In this document: one piece after another, positions 18,493 through 25,653 of the stretch
Numbering within the stretch: position 1 is the stretch's first letter
Layout: each line of letters begins with the position of its first letter
Origin: a virus
Direction: 5' to 3' (one strand)
IMG/VR virus record: IMGVR_UViG_3300030102_003270
Coordinates: 1 to 64,000 of that record
Length of the DNA: 64,000 nucleotides
Program-made: the position numbers and the translations under genes
Notes under the pieces: generated by a model
The model's database searches: none
What the model was told of the DNA's origin: nothing
What the model saw: the letters and a program-made list of their open reading frames with translations, nothing else

Positions 18493-18836
18493 TGTGGGAA
18501 AGCCAACTATTGAAAGAAGACAGTGATTTACTTCAAAAGGTAAATCCTAAGCAAAAGAAGAAACTGAAGAAATTGGTTCAGACATCTGAGCCTAGTGAGT
18601 ATATGGGACAGGACTTTACCAAATTGAGTGACTTAGTAAAGGAACTAAAGTCGCTAGATATGATGAAGTCAGACAAGAAGATGCTCAAGAAAATGAATAA
18701 GATAGATGAGGCCAATGTCTCCTTGATTGCTGCCGCATCTGAATTGAGAAAGGAATACGAAACTCTATACAGACAACTTAGAGGATTAGTATATCCAAAA
18801 AGCAAAGGAGAACTAGGAGATGAGAAAAATGAGTGA
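18492..18836 (+). CDS. Small helical protein with WESQLLK tag
   Basis: 114 residues starting MWESQLLKEDSD (shared tag), with a very basic stretch after it (NPKQKKKLKKLVQ) and a helical remainder containing a likely coiled coil (LIAAASELRKEYETLYRQLR). The start overlaps the previous stop (TAATG). Unknown function. It sits at the start of a run of three small genes leading to the DNA ligase. Confidence 0.65.
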   Translation: MWESQLLKEDSDLLQKVNPKQKKKLKKLVQTSEPSEYMGQDFTKLSDLVKELKSLDMMKSDKKMLKKMNKIDEANVSLIAAASELRKEYETLYRQLRGLVYPKSKGELGDEKNE

Positions 18837-19065
18837 AGAAAATGAGATGTTGATGCTAATGAAAGAATTAGTAGACAAAGTGAAGAAGTTAGAGAGAGCA
18901 GTCTATAATGATGATAACCTACTGATGAAGTCGGGTTTTGTTGTAGCAAGCACACCAACTCCATCAATTGCTAATAACTCAGCATCAATTGATGACGATA
19001 AGATAGCAAAGATGGATTGGAGTGAAATCAATGATATGGTTTCAAGGATAGAAGGCGGTGTATAA
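18829..19065 (+). CDS. Small scaffold-like protein sharing C-terminal W-(S/A)-E-I-N motif with the protease/scaffold
   Basis: 78 residues from ATG 18829, which has GGAG 9 bases upstream; the in-frame ATG at 18820 touches that site. It starts MSEENEMLMLMKELVDKVKK (helix), passes through a Ser/Thr/Pro linker, and ends KMDWSEINDMVSRIEGGV. The prohead protease/scaffold gene ends EMSWAEINSFVSQYEE, so the two share M-x-W-(S/A)-E-I-N-x-(M/F)-V-S-x-x-E. Phage scaffolds bind capsid protein through a short C-terminal helix, so this looks like a mini-scaffold or scaffold partner. That function is inference. Confidence 0.7.
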   Translation: MSEENEMLMLMKELVDKVKKLERAVYNDDNLLMKSGFVVASTPTPSIANNSASIDDDKIAKMDWSEINDMVSRIEGGV

Positions 19066-19066
19066 G

Positions 19067-19306
19067 ATGGATGATTTACTACCAAGAAAAATAAACAAAG
19101 AAGAAAAGATTGAGGAATTGTTAGAGAATGCAGTGACGAAAGCAAAAGAGGCAGTGGGAGAAGTAATGAATTACAATGAAATCCCACTAGAGGAAACAGC
19201 AAAAGTAGAGGGTGAAGATGTCAAACTAACTAGGCCCGATGCTAATCCTCCGAAAGAGAAACTAGACGTGCTAGAAGGAATTAGACCGGAATTCGGAAAG
19301 GAATGA
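19067..19306 (+). CDS. Small acidic hypothetical protein, 79 aa
   Basis: Start at ATG 19067 (MDDLLPRKINKEEK), directly after the preceding stop; a GTG at 19058 is in frame but overlaps that gene. The protein is a helix followed by an extended, acidic, Pro-containing tail (TRPDANPPKEKLDVLEGIRP). No domain recognised. It precedes the ligase with a 1-base gap. Confidence 0.6.
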   Translation: MDDLLPRKINKEEKIEELLENAVTKAKEAVGEVMNYNEIPLEETAKVEGEDVKLTRPDANPPKEKLDVLEGIRPEFGKE

Positions 19307-19307
19307 T

Positions 19308-21821
19308 ATGCTTCTGAAGTCAGTCTTTGTTGGCAAGCAAAACAAAGCACTAGCGAAGCGTATCTTAGACTTCTATGAAGATGTTAGGTATAATTATCTA
19401 TCAGCAAGGGAAGACCCGAAGGAATATAGAAAGAATTGGGTGGAGAGCGTAAAGAGAATAAGAAAGGATTTTGACGGACTAGGAGAGTTTTCTTCCATGC
19501 TGAAGAAATATCTAGAGGAAGAGAATGTATTTAGTCAGAAGTCACTTAATCCCGAATCATACGATGCCAAGAAACTATATGATTCTATCAAGCAGATGAG
19601 ATTTAACTCTTCTGAATTGAATGACCCGTTTGCCAGACAGATGGGCGATGATGTCATAGAGAATCTACTACGCTCCCCTCCAATATTTGCTATGTTCATA
19701 CACTATGCATTGCGTTCAGATTCTAGCGCAATAAAGGAAGATGCGTGGAATAAGCATGACCTCAAACCAGATAAGATTACTCAAGGTGCGGAAGGATTGG
19801 ATTTAGCATTAAAGGATGTACCATTATACATCATTGAGCATTATGGAGATGACAAGGATGGTAATGATAGAGTAGAGGATAAATTTGAGGCAGCATTGAA
19901 ACTACTGAAGAAAGTCTTCCTAGAAGAGAAATCAGAAGATGAGTGGGAAGCACTAGTTGACCTAGACCTAAAGAAGAGTGATGAAGAGAAGGCTGAGATA
20001 GAATTCATAATACCTAACAAGCCGATGTATAGAATATTTGAAATAAATGACATAAAGGAATTGAAAGGATTCACAGGAGAATGGGTAGTTCAAGAAAAGT
20101 ATGACGGAATAAGAATACAGATACACAAGACAAATGGGGATGTGAAGATATATTCTTACAATAAGAAGGACATATCTGAGAAGTGCAAGGACATAATCAA
20201 GATACTGAAACAGAAAAAGTTCGGTGATTTGATACTTGACGGAGAACTGATACTATATGATGGAGATGAACCTCTACATAGAGCAGACACAATAGCCCAC
20301 TTGTTCAAGAACAAATACAAGGATGCTACACTAAAAGCCAAGGTATTCGATATTATGTCCCATGATGGGGAAGACCATACTGATAATCCATTGAGAGAAA
20401 GAGTGAATATACTTCAGTATCAACTGGCTCAACACTCCGAGGATATACTAGAGTTTCCAAACAAGAAGAATACGAGGATAGCAGACTCGTTAAGCGAGAT
20501 AGACAAATACGCAAAAGACATTATGCAGTCAAAAACCTCAGAAGGGGTGGTGATAAAAGATATAGAATCAACATATTACATAGGCACGAAAAAGAATCCT
20601 AAGTGGATTAAGTTCAAGAAATTCGTTGACTTAGATGTAATAGTGTTGGAAAAGAAGAAGACAAAATCAAATATGTACTCTTACAGTGTAGGGGTTGGTC
20701 CTTTATCTGGTGAAGAAGCAAGAGAGCATACGGGAATAGAGTATGAAGGAAAGACATATCTGCCAGTAGGAAAGGCACTTAACACCAAAGAAAACGTAGA
20801 CATAGGTGCTATTGTAAGAGTGAAGGTTGATGAAGTAAGAAGGGCAGGTAAAGGATATAGTCTGTATTCTGCTAAGGTTATAGAAATTCCAGAAGTAGAT
20901 ACTCCAGAAAAACTAGTCACTCTAGAGTTACTATCAAAGGATGGTAGGAAGTCCTTGAAGTATAATGTAGAAGAAGCATTGCTAAAATACACAATAACTG
21001 ATGGTATTCACGGCACTGCTGAGATTCTATTGAAATCAGACTATGAAGGATATAGCATATATGGTATTGAAGGAGACAGTCTAATGGAGAAGAATGCCAT
21101 TGCTGATATGGATATGTGGAAGGAGCAGTTATCTGAGATACATAAGGGTAAGACAACTGAAGCAATAGCCATAATAAAACAATATCTGCAAGAGGAAGAC
21201 CCAGATGAAAAAGGTATTCATGTCAAAGATATATTTGAGTTCATAGAAAAGAGAGATGCAGACTTGACAGAATCAATGTTTGAAAATAATCCAAGGAAAC
21301 TAAAGAACTTCCTAAATGACCATGATGCATTCATACCATTAGGTAATCAGAAGTTCACTGCTAACTCTAAGATAATAATAAAAGACAAAGAAGAAGATAA
21401 CAGTAGATATGGTAAGTTTCAACTATATACTAGAAAAGACAATAATATTGATTTCATAATTAATTACAAAGATGAAACATTTGCTTGGACTATTGACATA
21501 GATGACTCAAAAGATATTTACAACCTATTTGGAAAATCAGGTAAATATCCAGCAGAAGTTTCTAGGGGAGTTCAAAAGGATAAACTTTTAGATAGCGGTA
21601 AAATACTAATGGGAGTTCAAAAGCATGGATATCATGAATATAAATTAGAAGGGGATAAGTTTGAGACTAGATTACATTTGAGAGTTATACCAGTCAAAAA
21701 CCAAGATACATGGCTTGCTTGGACTGGAATAAAACAAAAGATGTTAGAAAGGTCAGATGATGAAGGAATATGGGATATTACTGAAGATAGGTATAAAAAA
21801 TTAACCATGCAAATAAAGTAA
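19308..21821 (+). CDS. ATP-dependent DNA ligase with long N- and C-terminal extensions
   Basis: Nucleotidyltransferase motifs are clear: motif I VVQEKYDGIRIQ (AMP-accepting Lys264), motif III ILDGELILYD, motif IV SEGVVIKD, motif V WIKFKK, then an OB fold. It seals nicks using ATP. At 837 residues it is longer than usual for archaeal ligases (about 560-600). Residues ~590-837 add a domain ending FETRLHLRVIPVKNQ... WLAWTG, which recalls the LigD phosphoesterase-like modules that bacterial phages fuse near XkdF proteases; that is a tentative match. The gene lies in the head module, beginning MLLKSVFVGK (weak tag resemblance), not with the replication genes. DNA from ~21.35 kb becomes more AT-rich. 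It ends in a TAATAA double stop. Confidence 0.88.
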   Translation: MLLKSVFVGKQNKALAKRILDFYEDVRYNYLSAREDPKEYRKNWVESVKRIRKDFDGLGEFSSMLKKYLEEENVFSQKSLNPESYDAKKLYDSIKQMRFNSSELNDPFARQMGDDVIENLLRSPPIFAMFIHYALRSDSSAIKEDAWNKHDLKPDKITQGAEGLDLALKDVPLYIIEHYGDDKDGNDRVEDKFEAALKLLKKVFLEEKSEDEWEALVDLDLKKSDEEKAEIEFIIPNKPMYRIFEINDIKELKGFTGEWVVQEKYDGIRIQIHKTNGDVKIYSYNKKDISEKCKDIIKILKQKKFGDLILDGELILYDGDEPLHRADTIAHLFKNKYKDATLKAKVFDIMSHDGEDHTDNPLRERVNILQYQLAQHSEDILEFPNKKNTRIADSLSEIDKYAKDIMQSKTSEGVVIKDIESTYYIGTKKNPKWIKFKKFVDLDVIVLEKKKTKSNMYSYSVGVGPLSGEEAREHTGIEYEGKTYLPVGKALNTKENVDIGAIVRVKVDEVRRAGKGYSLYSAKVIEIPEVDTPEKLVTLELLSKDGRKSLKYNVEEALLKYTITDGIHGTAEILLKSDYEGYSIYGIEGDSLMEKNAIADMDMWKEQLSEIHKGKTTEAIAIIKQYLQEEDPDEKGIHVKDIFEFIEKRDADLTESMFENNPRKLKNFLNDHDAFIPLGNQKFTANSKIIIKDKEEDNSRYGKFQLYTRKDNNIDFIINYKDETFAWTIDIDDSKDIYNLFGKSGKYPAEVSRGVQKDKLLDSGKILMGVQKHGYHEYKLEGDKFETRLHLRVIPVKNQDTWLAWTGIKQKMLERSDDEGIWDITEDRYKKLTMQIK

Positions 21822-21860
21822 TAACGCTCAGTTCATATAGTAAAAGTAGGAAGTGTCCCT

Positions 21861-23111
21861 GTGTCCGAGTCAAAGTTACTTAAGTCTGGAGATGATAACG
21901 AGTTTAATATTCTCAAATCAGATGATTTAATCATAGGTGGATATGCTTCAATAGAAATAGTAGACAAACAAAATGATTTAATTACACTAAAAGCATTAGA
22001 AGAAGCAGTAACAAAATACATGAAAGATGCAAAATATAGAAATGTAATGTCAAACCATTCAAATGTTCAAGTAGGAGATGTAATAGAAAAGTATAGAGAT
22101 AAAAATGGTAATCTCCATAGAACACAAGTAGATGATGTAGGATTTTATGTTGTTATTAAATTAAGAGATGACATAGAAAAAGCAAAAGAAATATCAAGAG
22201 GTATTAGAAAAGGAACATTACGTTCTTTTAGTATAGGTGGTCAAGCCTTAAGTAAAAGAAAAAAGTCTAATGAAGAATTAGGTGAATATAACGAAATTGA
22301 CAAGTTAGAACTCCATGAAGTAACAATTTGTGAGAAGGGGATAAATCCAGAAGCAAAGTTTGACATTCTAAAAGAGGAGAAAGATAAAATGAGCGAAAAG
22401 TTGGAAAAAGCACTTGAGGAGTTGAACGGTCTTATGACGCAGTTGAACGAATTCAAGAAAGAAGAGTCCGACATGGACGACAAAGAGAAAATGTCCATGA
22501 AGGAGAAAGACGAAGAGAAAATGTCCATGAAGGACAAAGACGAGGAGAAGATGGGCTATGAGTCTATGGATTCCGATGAGGAAGACGTTGAGATGATGGC
22601 TGAGAAAGACCTCGAAATGGCTGATATGGATGAAGCCGATATGGAAAGAAAGGGAAGAATGGGGCCAGAAGGCTTTGTTGAGAATGCTGGTGCAGGTGAA
22701 CCCGGACAGGGCAAAAAGCACGAACAAGCAGGTCAACTAGGTTCTCTCTACAAAGAGTGGTCGAATGATGAATTCTCCACACTAGACCTTTCCAGTGAAA
22801 ATGTGGAGAAAGCATACGAGGCTTTCAAAGCAGAACAGTTAGAGAAGATGGCTTATGATTCTCTAAAGGAGCAGTTCGCTGCAAGGTTCGCTAATGAGCA
22901 AAGTGTCCGAAAGGCCGAAGTAGCACGAAGCGAGTATGATGCAAAGAACGAAGTTGAAGCACTAAGAGAGGAATTTGCTACACTAAGGAAATCTCTTTCT
23001 GAGCAGACTGATACAATAGCAAAAGCACAGGCATTTGAAATGCCAGATGTTGATGTATCAGAAATGTCATGGGCCGAGATAAACAGTTTTGTTTCACAAT
23101 ATGAGGAGTGA
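21861..23111 (+). CDS. XkdF-type prohead protease with C-terminal scaffold domain
   Basis: GTG start at 21861 (MSESKLLKSGDD) after an AGGAAGTG site. Residues ~18-170 match phage prohead serine proteases of the XkdF/S78 type: DDLIIGGYASIEIVDKQNDL, NVMSNHSNVQVGDVI (candidate catalytic His) and LRSFSIGGQAL (candidate catalytic Ser). A Met/Lys/Asp/Glu low-complexity linker with two 30-bp repeats follows, then a coiled-coil scaffold region ending EMSWAEINSFVSQYEE. The protease matures the prohead. Codon use changes sharply near 22385: protease part AT-rich, scaffold part less so. An internal start there probably gives a separate scaffold. Major capsid gene follows 5 bases later. Confidence 0.88.
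   Translation: MSESKLLKSGDDNEFNILKSDDLIIGGYASIEIVDKQNDLITLKALEEAVTKYMKDAKYRNVMSNHSNVQVGDVIEKYRDKNGNLHRTQVDDVGFYVVIKLRDDIEKAKEISRGIRKGTLRSFSIGGQALSKRKKSNEELGEYNEIDKLELHEVTICEKGINPEAKFDILKEEKDKMSEKLEKALEELNGLMTQLNEFKKEESDMDDKEKMSMKEKDEEKMSMKDKDEEKMGYESMDSDEEDVEMMAEKDLEMADMDEADMERKGRMGPEGFVENAGAGEPGQGKKHEQAGQLGSLYKEWSNDEFSTLDLSSENVEKAYEAFKAEQLEKMAYDSLKEQFAARFANEQSVRKAEVARSEYDAKNEVEALREEFATLRKSLSEQTDTIAKAQAFEMPDVDVSEMSWAEINSFVSQYEE
22389..23111 (+). CDS. Nested scaffold protein from internal in-frame start (lambda Nu3-like)
   Basis: ATG 22389 is in frame with the protease gene (residue 177) and has GAGGAG at 22374-22379, 9 bases upstream, an ideal archaeal ribosome site. It would yield a 240-residue protein, MSEKLEKALEELNGL..., holding the coiled coil, acidic linker and W-A-E-I-N C terminus without the protease. 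Lambda C/Nu3 and other phages make scaffold this way. The new N terminus (MSEK...) resembles that of the 78-residue protein at 18829 (MSEE...). Supported by sequence position; translation is inferred. Confidence 0.55.
   Translation: MSEKLEKALEELNGLMTQLNEFKKEESDMDDKEKMSMKEKDEEKMSMKDKDEEKMGYESMDSDEEDVEMMAEKDLEMADMDEADMERKGRMGPEGFVENAGAGEPGQGKKHEQAGQLGSLYKEWSNDEFSTLDLSSENVEKAYEAFKAEQLEKMAYDSLKEQFAARFANEQSVRKAEVARSEYDAKNEVEALREEFATLRKSLSEQTDTIAKAQAFEMPDVDVSEMSWAEINSFVSQYEE
22485..22553 (+). repeat. 30-bp tandem repeat in protease/scaffold linker
   Basis: Two nearly identical 30-bp units (22485-22514 and 22515-22544) encode EKMSMKEKDE and EKMSMKDKDE, followed by a partial third (EKMG). They lie in frame within the acidic, Met-rich linker between protease and scaffold regions and probably arose by slippage. 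Confidence 0.85.
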
Positions 23112-23116
23112 TTTAG

Positions 23117-24463
23117 ATGAGTGGATATATTAAGACAGTAAAAGATTTAGAGGCCGCAACCTATGGAATTAGAGGCGGTACAGGAAATACCCTACTGAAA
23201 GGTGCAGGTGTTGTTGGTGGATTACATACCGCCCATGACGCTGGAACATCTGTTTTGAGTACGGGTGCAGCAAGCGGATTAACTTCGCTATATAACACAA
23301 TATTTGGACAGAAAGTTTGGTCTATGCTTAACCAAGAGGTTAATGCTTTGGCTATTCTTCCAAAGAGGCCATACACGTCAAGTGGATGGAGAATACTAAA
23401 AAGCAGGGCATTTGGTGGAAGTGGTTCTACCTTTGACGTTGGTACAGGTGATTTTGGAGGGGCTGCTCCAAGAGCAGACAAGTTAGGTGCTGTTGAGGAG
23501 AATGCTGCAATAGGTGTAGGAAACCTATCGGCTGTTGCACCCGAATACACAACGCTGTTTACCAGCCCTAAGACCGTTGCACATCTGTTTGAGTTTTCTG
23601 AGATTGCTCTTGAGATGGCTAAGATTGACGATGGTGTAGGTGACTTAAGAGCCTTAATCCGTGAGGATATGGGTAAACACCACGCTGAAGTACAGAACAA
23701 GATGCTACTAATGCCTCTTGAGAAGTATGACGAAGCAAACACACTAACAGACCTTGGAAGGCAATATACTTCTTTGATGAAGGTAGTTGCTTCAAGTGCT
23801 GAGTTAGCAGCAATGCAGGATGCTTCGTTAATAGCAACAACGTCTGGCTCTACCCCAGATACCATAAGCAAGTTGTACGGTAACAACGATAGGGACTTAG
23901 ATGGTAGCGGTAACCCTACTGCTTCTTTCTTAGACGCAGAAGTTGATTTTGGTGCTGGATATGCTACGGCAAACTGTCGTGTTCTAACCTTAACTATCTT
24001 AAACGATATGCTAAGGCGAATCCGTCAAAACGGTGGTAGTCCAAAAGTTATCTTAACTGGATATGATACTATTCAGCATCTAGGTGACTTGCTACAAGCA
24101 CAAGAGAGGTTCATGGACCGAAGGGAGATTATTCCTACGCACAACGGCGTAAGGGGTGTTAAGGGTGCAGAAGTTGGCTTTAGAGTCGCTACTTACTTTG
24201 ACATACCAATTATTCCTTGTAAGGATATGCCAAGCACAGGTGAATCTACCTCAAACAGACTAAGTGACATACTGATACTTGATACCGACCATCTTTGGAT
24301 GAGCGTTATGAAGCCTACTCAGTATTTCGAGGACGGTATTGACAACGGCAACCCATTCGGTGTTGGAACATTAGGAAACAGGGCAATGTATCGAACCATT
24401 GCTGAGACTGGTTGTTCCTTCTTCAAGGGCCAAGGTAAGATAACCAACCTAAAGAGTGCGTGA
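23117..24463 (+). CDS. Major capsid protein, HK97 fold
   Basis: 448 residues immediately after the protease/scaffold. An N-terminal segment (GGLHTAHDAGTSVLSTG) precedes a body with the expected long helix (FEFSEIALEMAKIDDGVGDLR), A-domain strands (LTGYDTIQHLGDLLQAQERF) and the C-terminal VATYFDIPIIPCKDM... ILDTDHLWMSVMKPTQYFE motif seen in HK97-type capsid proteins. Codon use is balanced with more C/G at third positions than neighbours, as expected for the most highly expressed gene. It forms the icosahedral shell. No N-terminal tag is present. Confidence 0.9.
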   Translation: MSGYIKTVKDLEAATYGIRGGTGNTLLKGAGVVGGLHTAHDAGTSVLSTGAASGLTSLYNTIFGQKVWSMLNQEVNALAILPKRPYTSSGWRILKSRAFGGSGSTFDVGTGDFGGAAPRADKLGAVEENAAIGVGNLSAVAPEYTTLFTSPKTVAHLFEFSEIALEMAKIDDGVGDLRALIREDMGKHHAEVQNKMLLMPLEKYDEANTLTDLGRQYTSLMKVVASSAELAAMQDASLIATTSGSTPDTISKLYGNNDRDLDGSGNPTASFLDAEVDFGAGYATANCRVLTLTILNDMLRRIRQNGGSPKVILTGYDTIQHLGDLLQAQERFMDRREIIPTHNGVRGVKGAEVGFRVATYFDIPIIPCKDMPSTGESTSNRLSDILILDTDHLWMSVMKPTQYFEDGIDNGNPFGVGTLGNRAMYRTIAETGCSFFKGQGKITNLKSA

Positions 24464-24474
24464 GGTGATTAAGC

Positions 24475-24837
24475 ATGGCATTGGAATATAGCGTAACATT
24501 ACTTGCCGACCATAAGGGAGTTACACTTCCAAAGGCAGTAGGTGATGAATACGTTGTTGATGCTGTGATAGATGTAACCAAGGTAGTCGCAGCAGGGTCA
24601 GAAATCCCTGCTTCGGCCCTTGGCCTATCATCTATTCATTGTGTATCAATATGCGGTGATGACAACCCTAACAATAGCACAAATGACATAGCAATTAAAG
24701 TGGTGATTAATTCTGCTGGTGCTTATGCAAGCGCAACATCGTTTGCTCTTAAGCACACTACTATGTCATCAGGTACTACGTTATCTAATGATGCTAATGG
24801 CGGTTCTGTTAGAGTAAGAGTGTGGGGCAATCTCTAA
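24475..24837 (+). CDS. Small beta-rich capsid-adjacent protein (possible decoration protein)
   Basis: 120 residues, Ala/Val/Ser/Thr-rich, beta-strand pattern (YSVTLLADHKGVTLPKA, VRVRVWGNL at the C terminus), no Cys cluster. The AGGTGATTAAGCATG start cassette overlaps the capsid stop. Like the capsid gene it uses a higher-expression codon set. Position right after the major capsid gene and size fit a decoration or cementing protein; this is inference from context. The 14-bp hairpin follows its stop. Confidence 0.7.
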   Translation: MALEYSVTLLADHKGVTLPKAVGDEYVVDAVIDVTKVVAAGSEIPASALGLSSIHCVSICGDDNPNNSTNDIAIKVVINSAGAYASATSFALKHTTMSSGTTLSNDANGGSVRVRVWGNL

Positions 24838-24847
24838 ATAAGTAAAT

Positions 24848-24885
24848 GTGGCCTTTGCCCCTATGAAAGTAGGGGCATTGGTCAC
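24848..24885 (+). terminator. Strong hairpin downstream of capsid genes
   Basis: The transcript can fold as GTGGCC (24848-24853) paired with GGTCAC (24880-24885, one G-U pair), a symmetrical UU/UU internal loop, then TGCCCCTA (24856-24863) paired with TAGGGGCA (24870-24877), closed by a 6-base loop TGAAAG. No U-run follows, so a Rho-independent-style stop is doubtful. It could stabilise or end the capsid mRNA or mark a processing site. Confidence 0.6.
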
Positions 24886-24906
24886 TACACTAGAGGATGT
24901 ATTATT

Positions 24907-25311
24907 ATGGCATTTTTAGAATTGAGTGAGAAAGGTAGTCCGTTGAAGGTTTTACACCCTAACGGAACAGAATATGTTTTTGAGCATGGAAAGAAAACTT
25001 CTGTTTTGTTTCATTATGCAGTTGCCAAGATAGGCAATCCAGAATTCAAAGTAAGTTTTGAATTAAGTGATAAAGATGCTGTGGCTTCAGCATCAGATAA
25101 TATCATTAATATCTTAAAAGACGAATTTGGTGTAAGTGGAAACAGAGAAGATTTAGTAAAAGCAATGTTTCCAGCATCAAAATCAAGAAAAACACCAAAG
25201 CCAGTAAAGAAGGCCGTTGCTCCTGTAAAGGCAACAACAACCAAAGTAACAAGTCCGGTAAAGAAATCACCAAGCAAGGTTGATAAGGACAATACTGTTT
25301 CAAGCAAGTGA
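24907..25311 (+). CDS. Small protein with histone H1-like basic tail
   Basis: 134 residues. Residues 1-85 are globular (FLELSEKGSPLKVLHPNGTE...). Residues ~90-134 form a Lys/Pro/Ala/Ser/Thr tail with repeated KP, PVKK and SP motifs (KTPKPVKKAVAPVKATTTK) that recalls linker-histone tails and would bind nucleic acid non-specifically. The globular part could be a head completion or DNA-compaction protein. Position between capsid and connector genes is consistent with a virion protein. Function unknown. Confidence 0.7.
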   Translation: MAFLELSEKGSPLKVLHPNGTEYVFEHGKKTSVLFHYAVAKIGNPEFKVSFELSDKDAVASASDNIINILKDEFGVSGNREDLVKAMFPASKSRKTPKPVKKAVAPVKATTTKVTSPVKKSPSKVDKDNTVSSK

Positions 25312-25324
25312 GAGGACGATGGAA

Positions 25325-25645
25325 ATGGTCGCTGGATGTAATACAACAGGTGTGCTTACCGCCACTAAACTTTGTTACGTCGGAAAGGCTAGAATCGCAT
25401 CTATCAAGGCGATGTCTGATGGTAGCACTGATTTTGATACTTCTGGTGGGGTAGCAGCAGGAAACATAGCAGTCTATGATTCCAGCACTGCCACTACAAG
25501 CGGAAAGAAACTCATCACCAAGATGTATGTTGAAGACGATGGAAAACCACATATGTATGACTTTGAGTTTCATGGTGCTATTATGGCAGAAGGCATCTAT
25601 GTAGTAGTAACTGGCGACATACAATACTCCGTTGAATTCTTCTGA
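25325..25645 (+). CDS. Small beta-rich structural protein
   Basis: Start chosen at ATG 25325 (MVAGCNTTGV), 9 bases after GAGG; ATG 25319 is in frame but only 3 bases away from that site. 106 residues, beta-rich, Gly/Ala/Ser/Thr-rich (GGVAAGNIAVYDSSTATTSG), ending GDIQYSVEFF. Its composition resembles the capsid-adjacent protein at 24475, so it may be a second minor head or decoration protein. No family recognised. Confidence 0.65.
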   Translation: MVAGCNTTGVLTATKLCYVGKARIASIKAMSDGSTDFDTSGGVAAGNIAVYDSSTATTSGKKLITKMYVEDDGKPHMYDFEFHGAIMAEGIYVVVTGDIQYSVEFF

Positions 25646-25653
25646 GTGATTGA

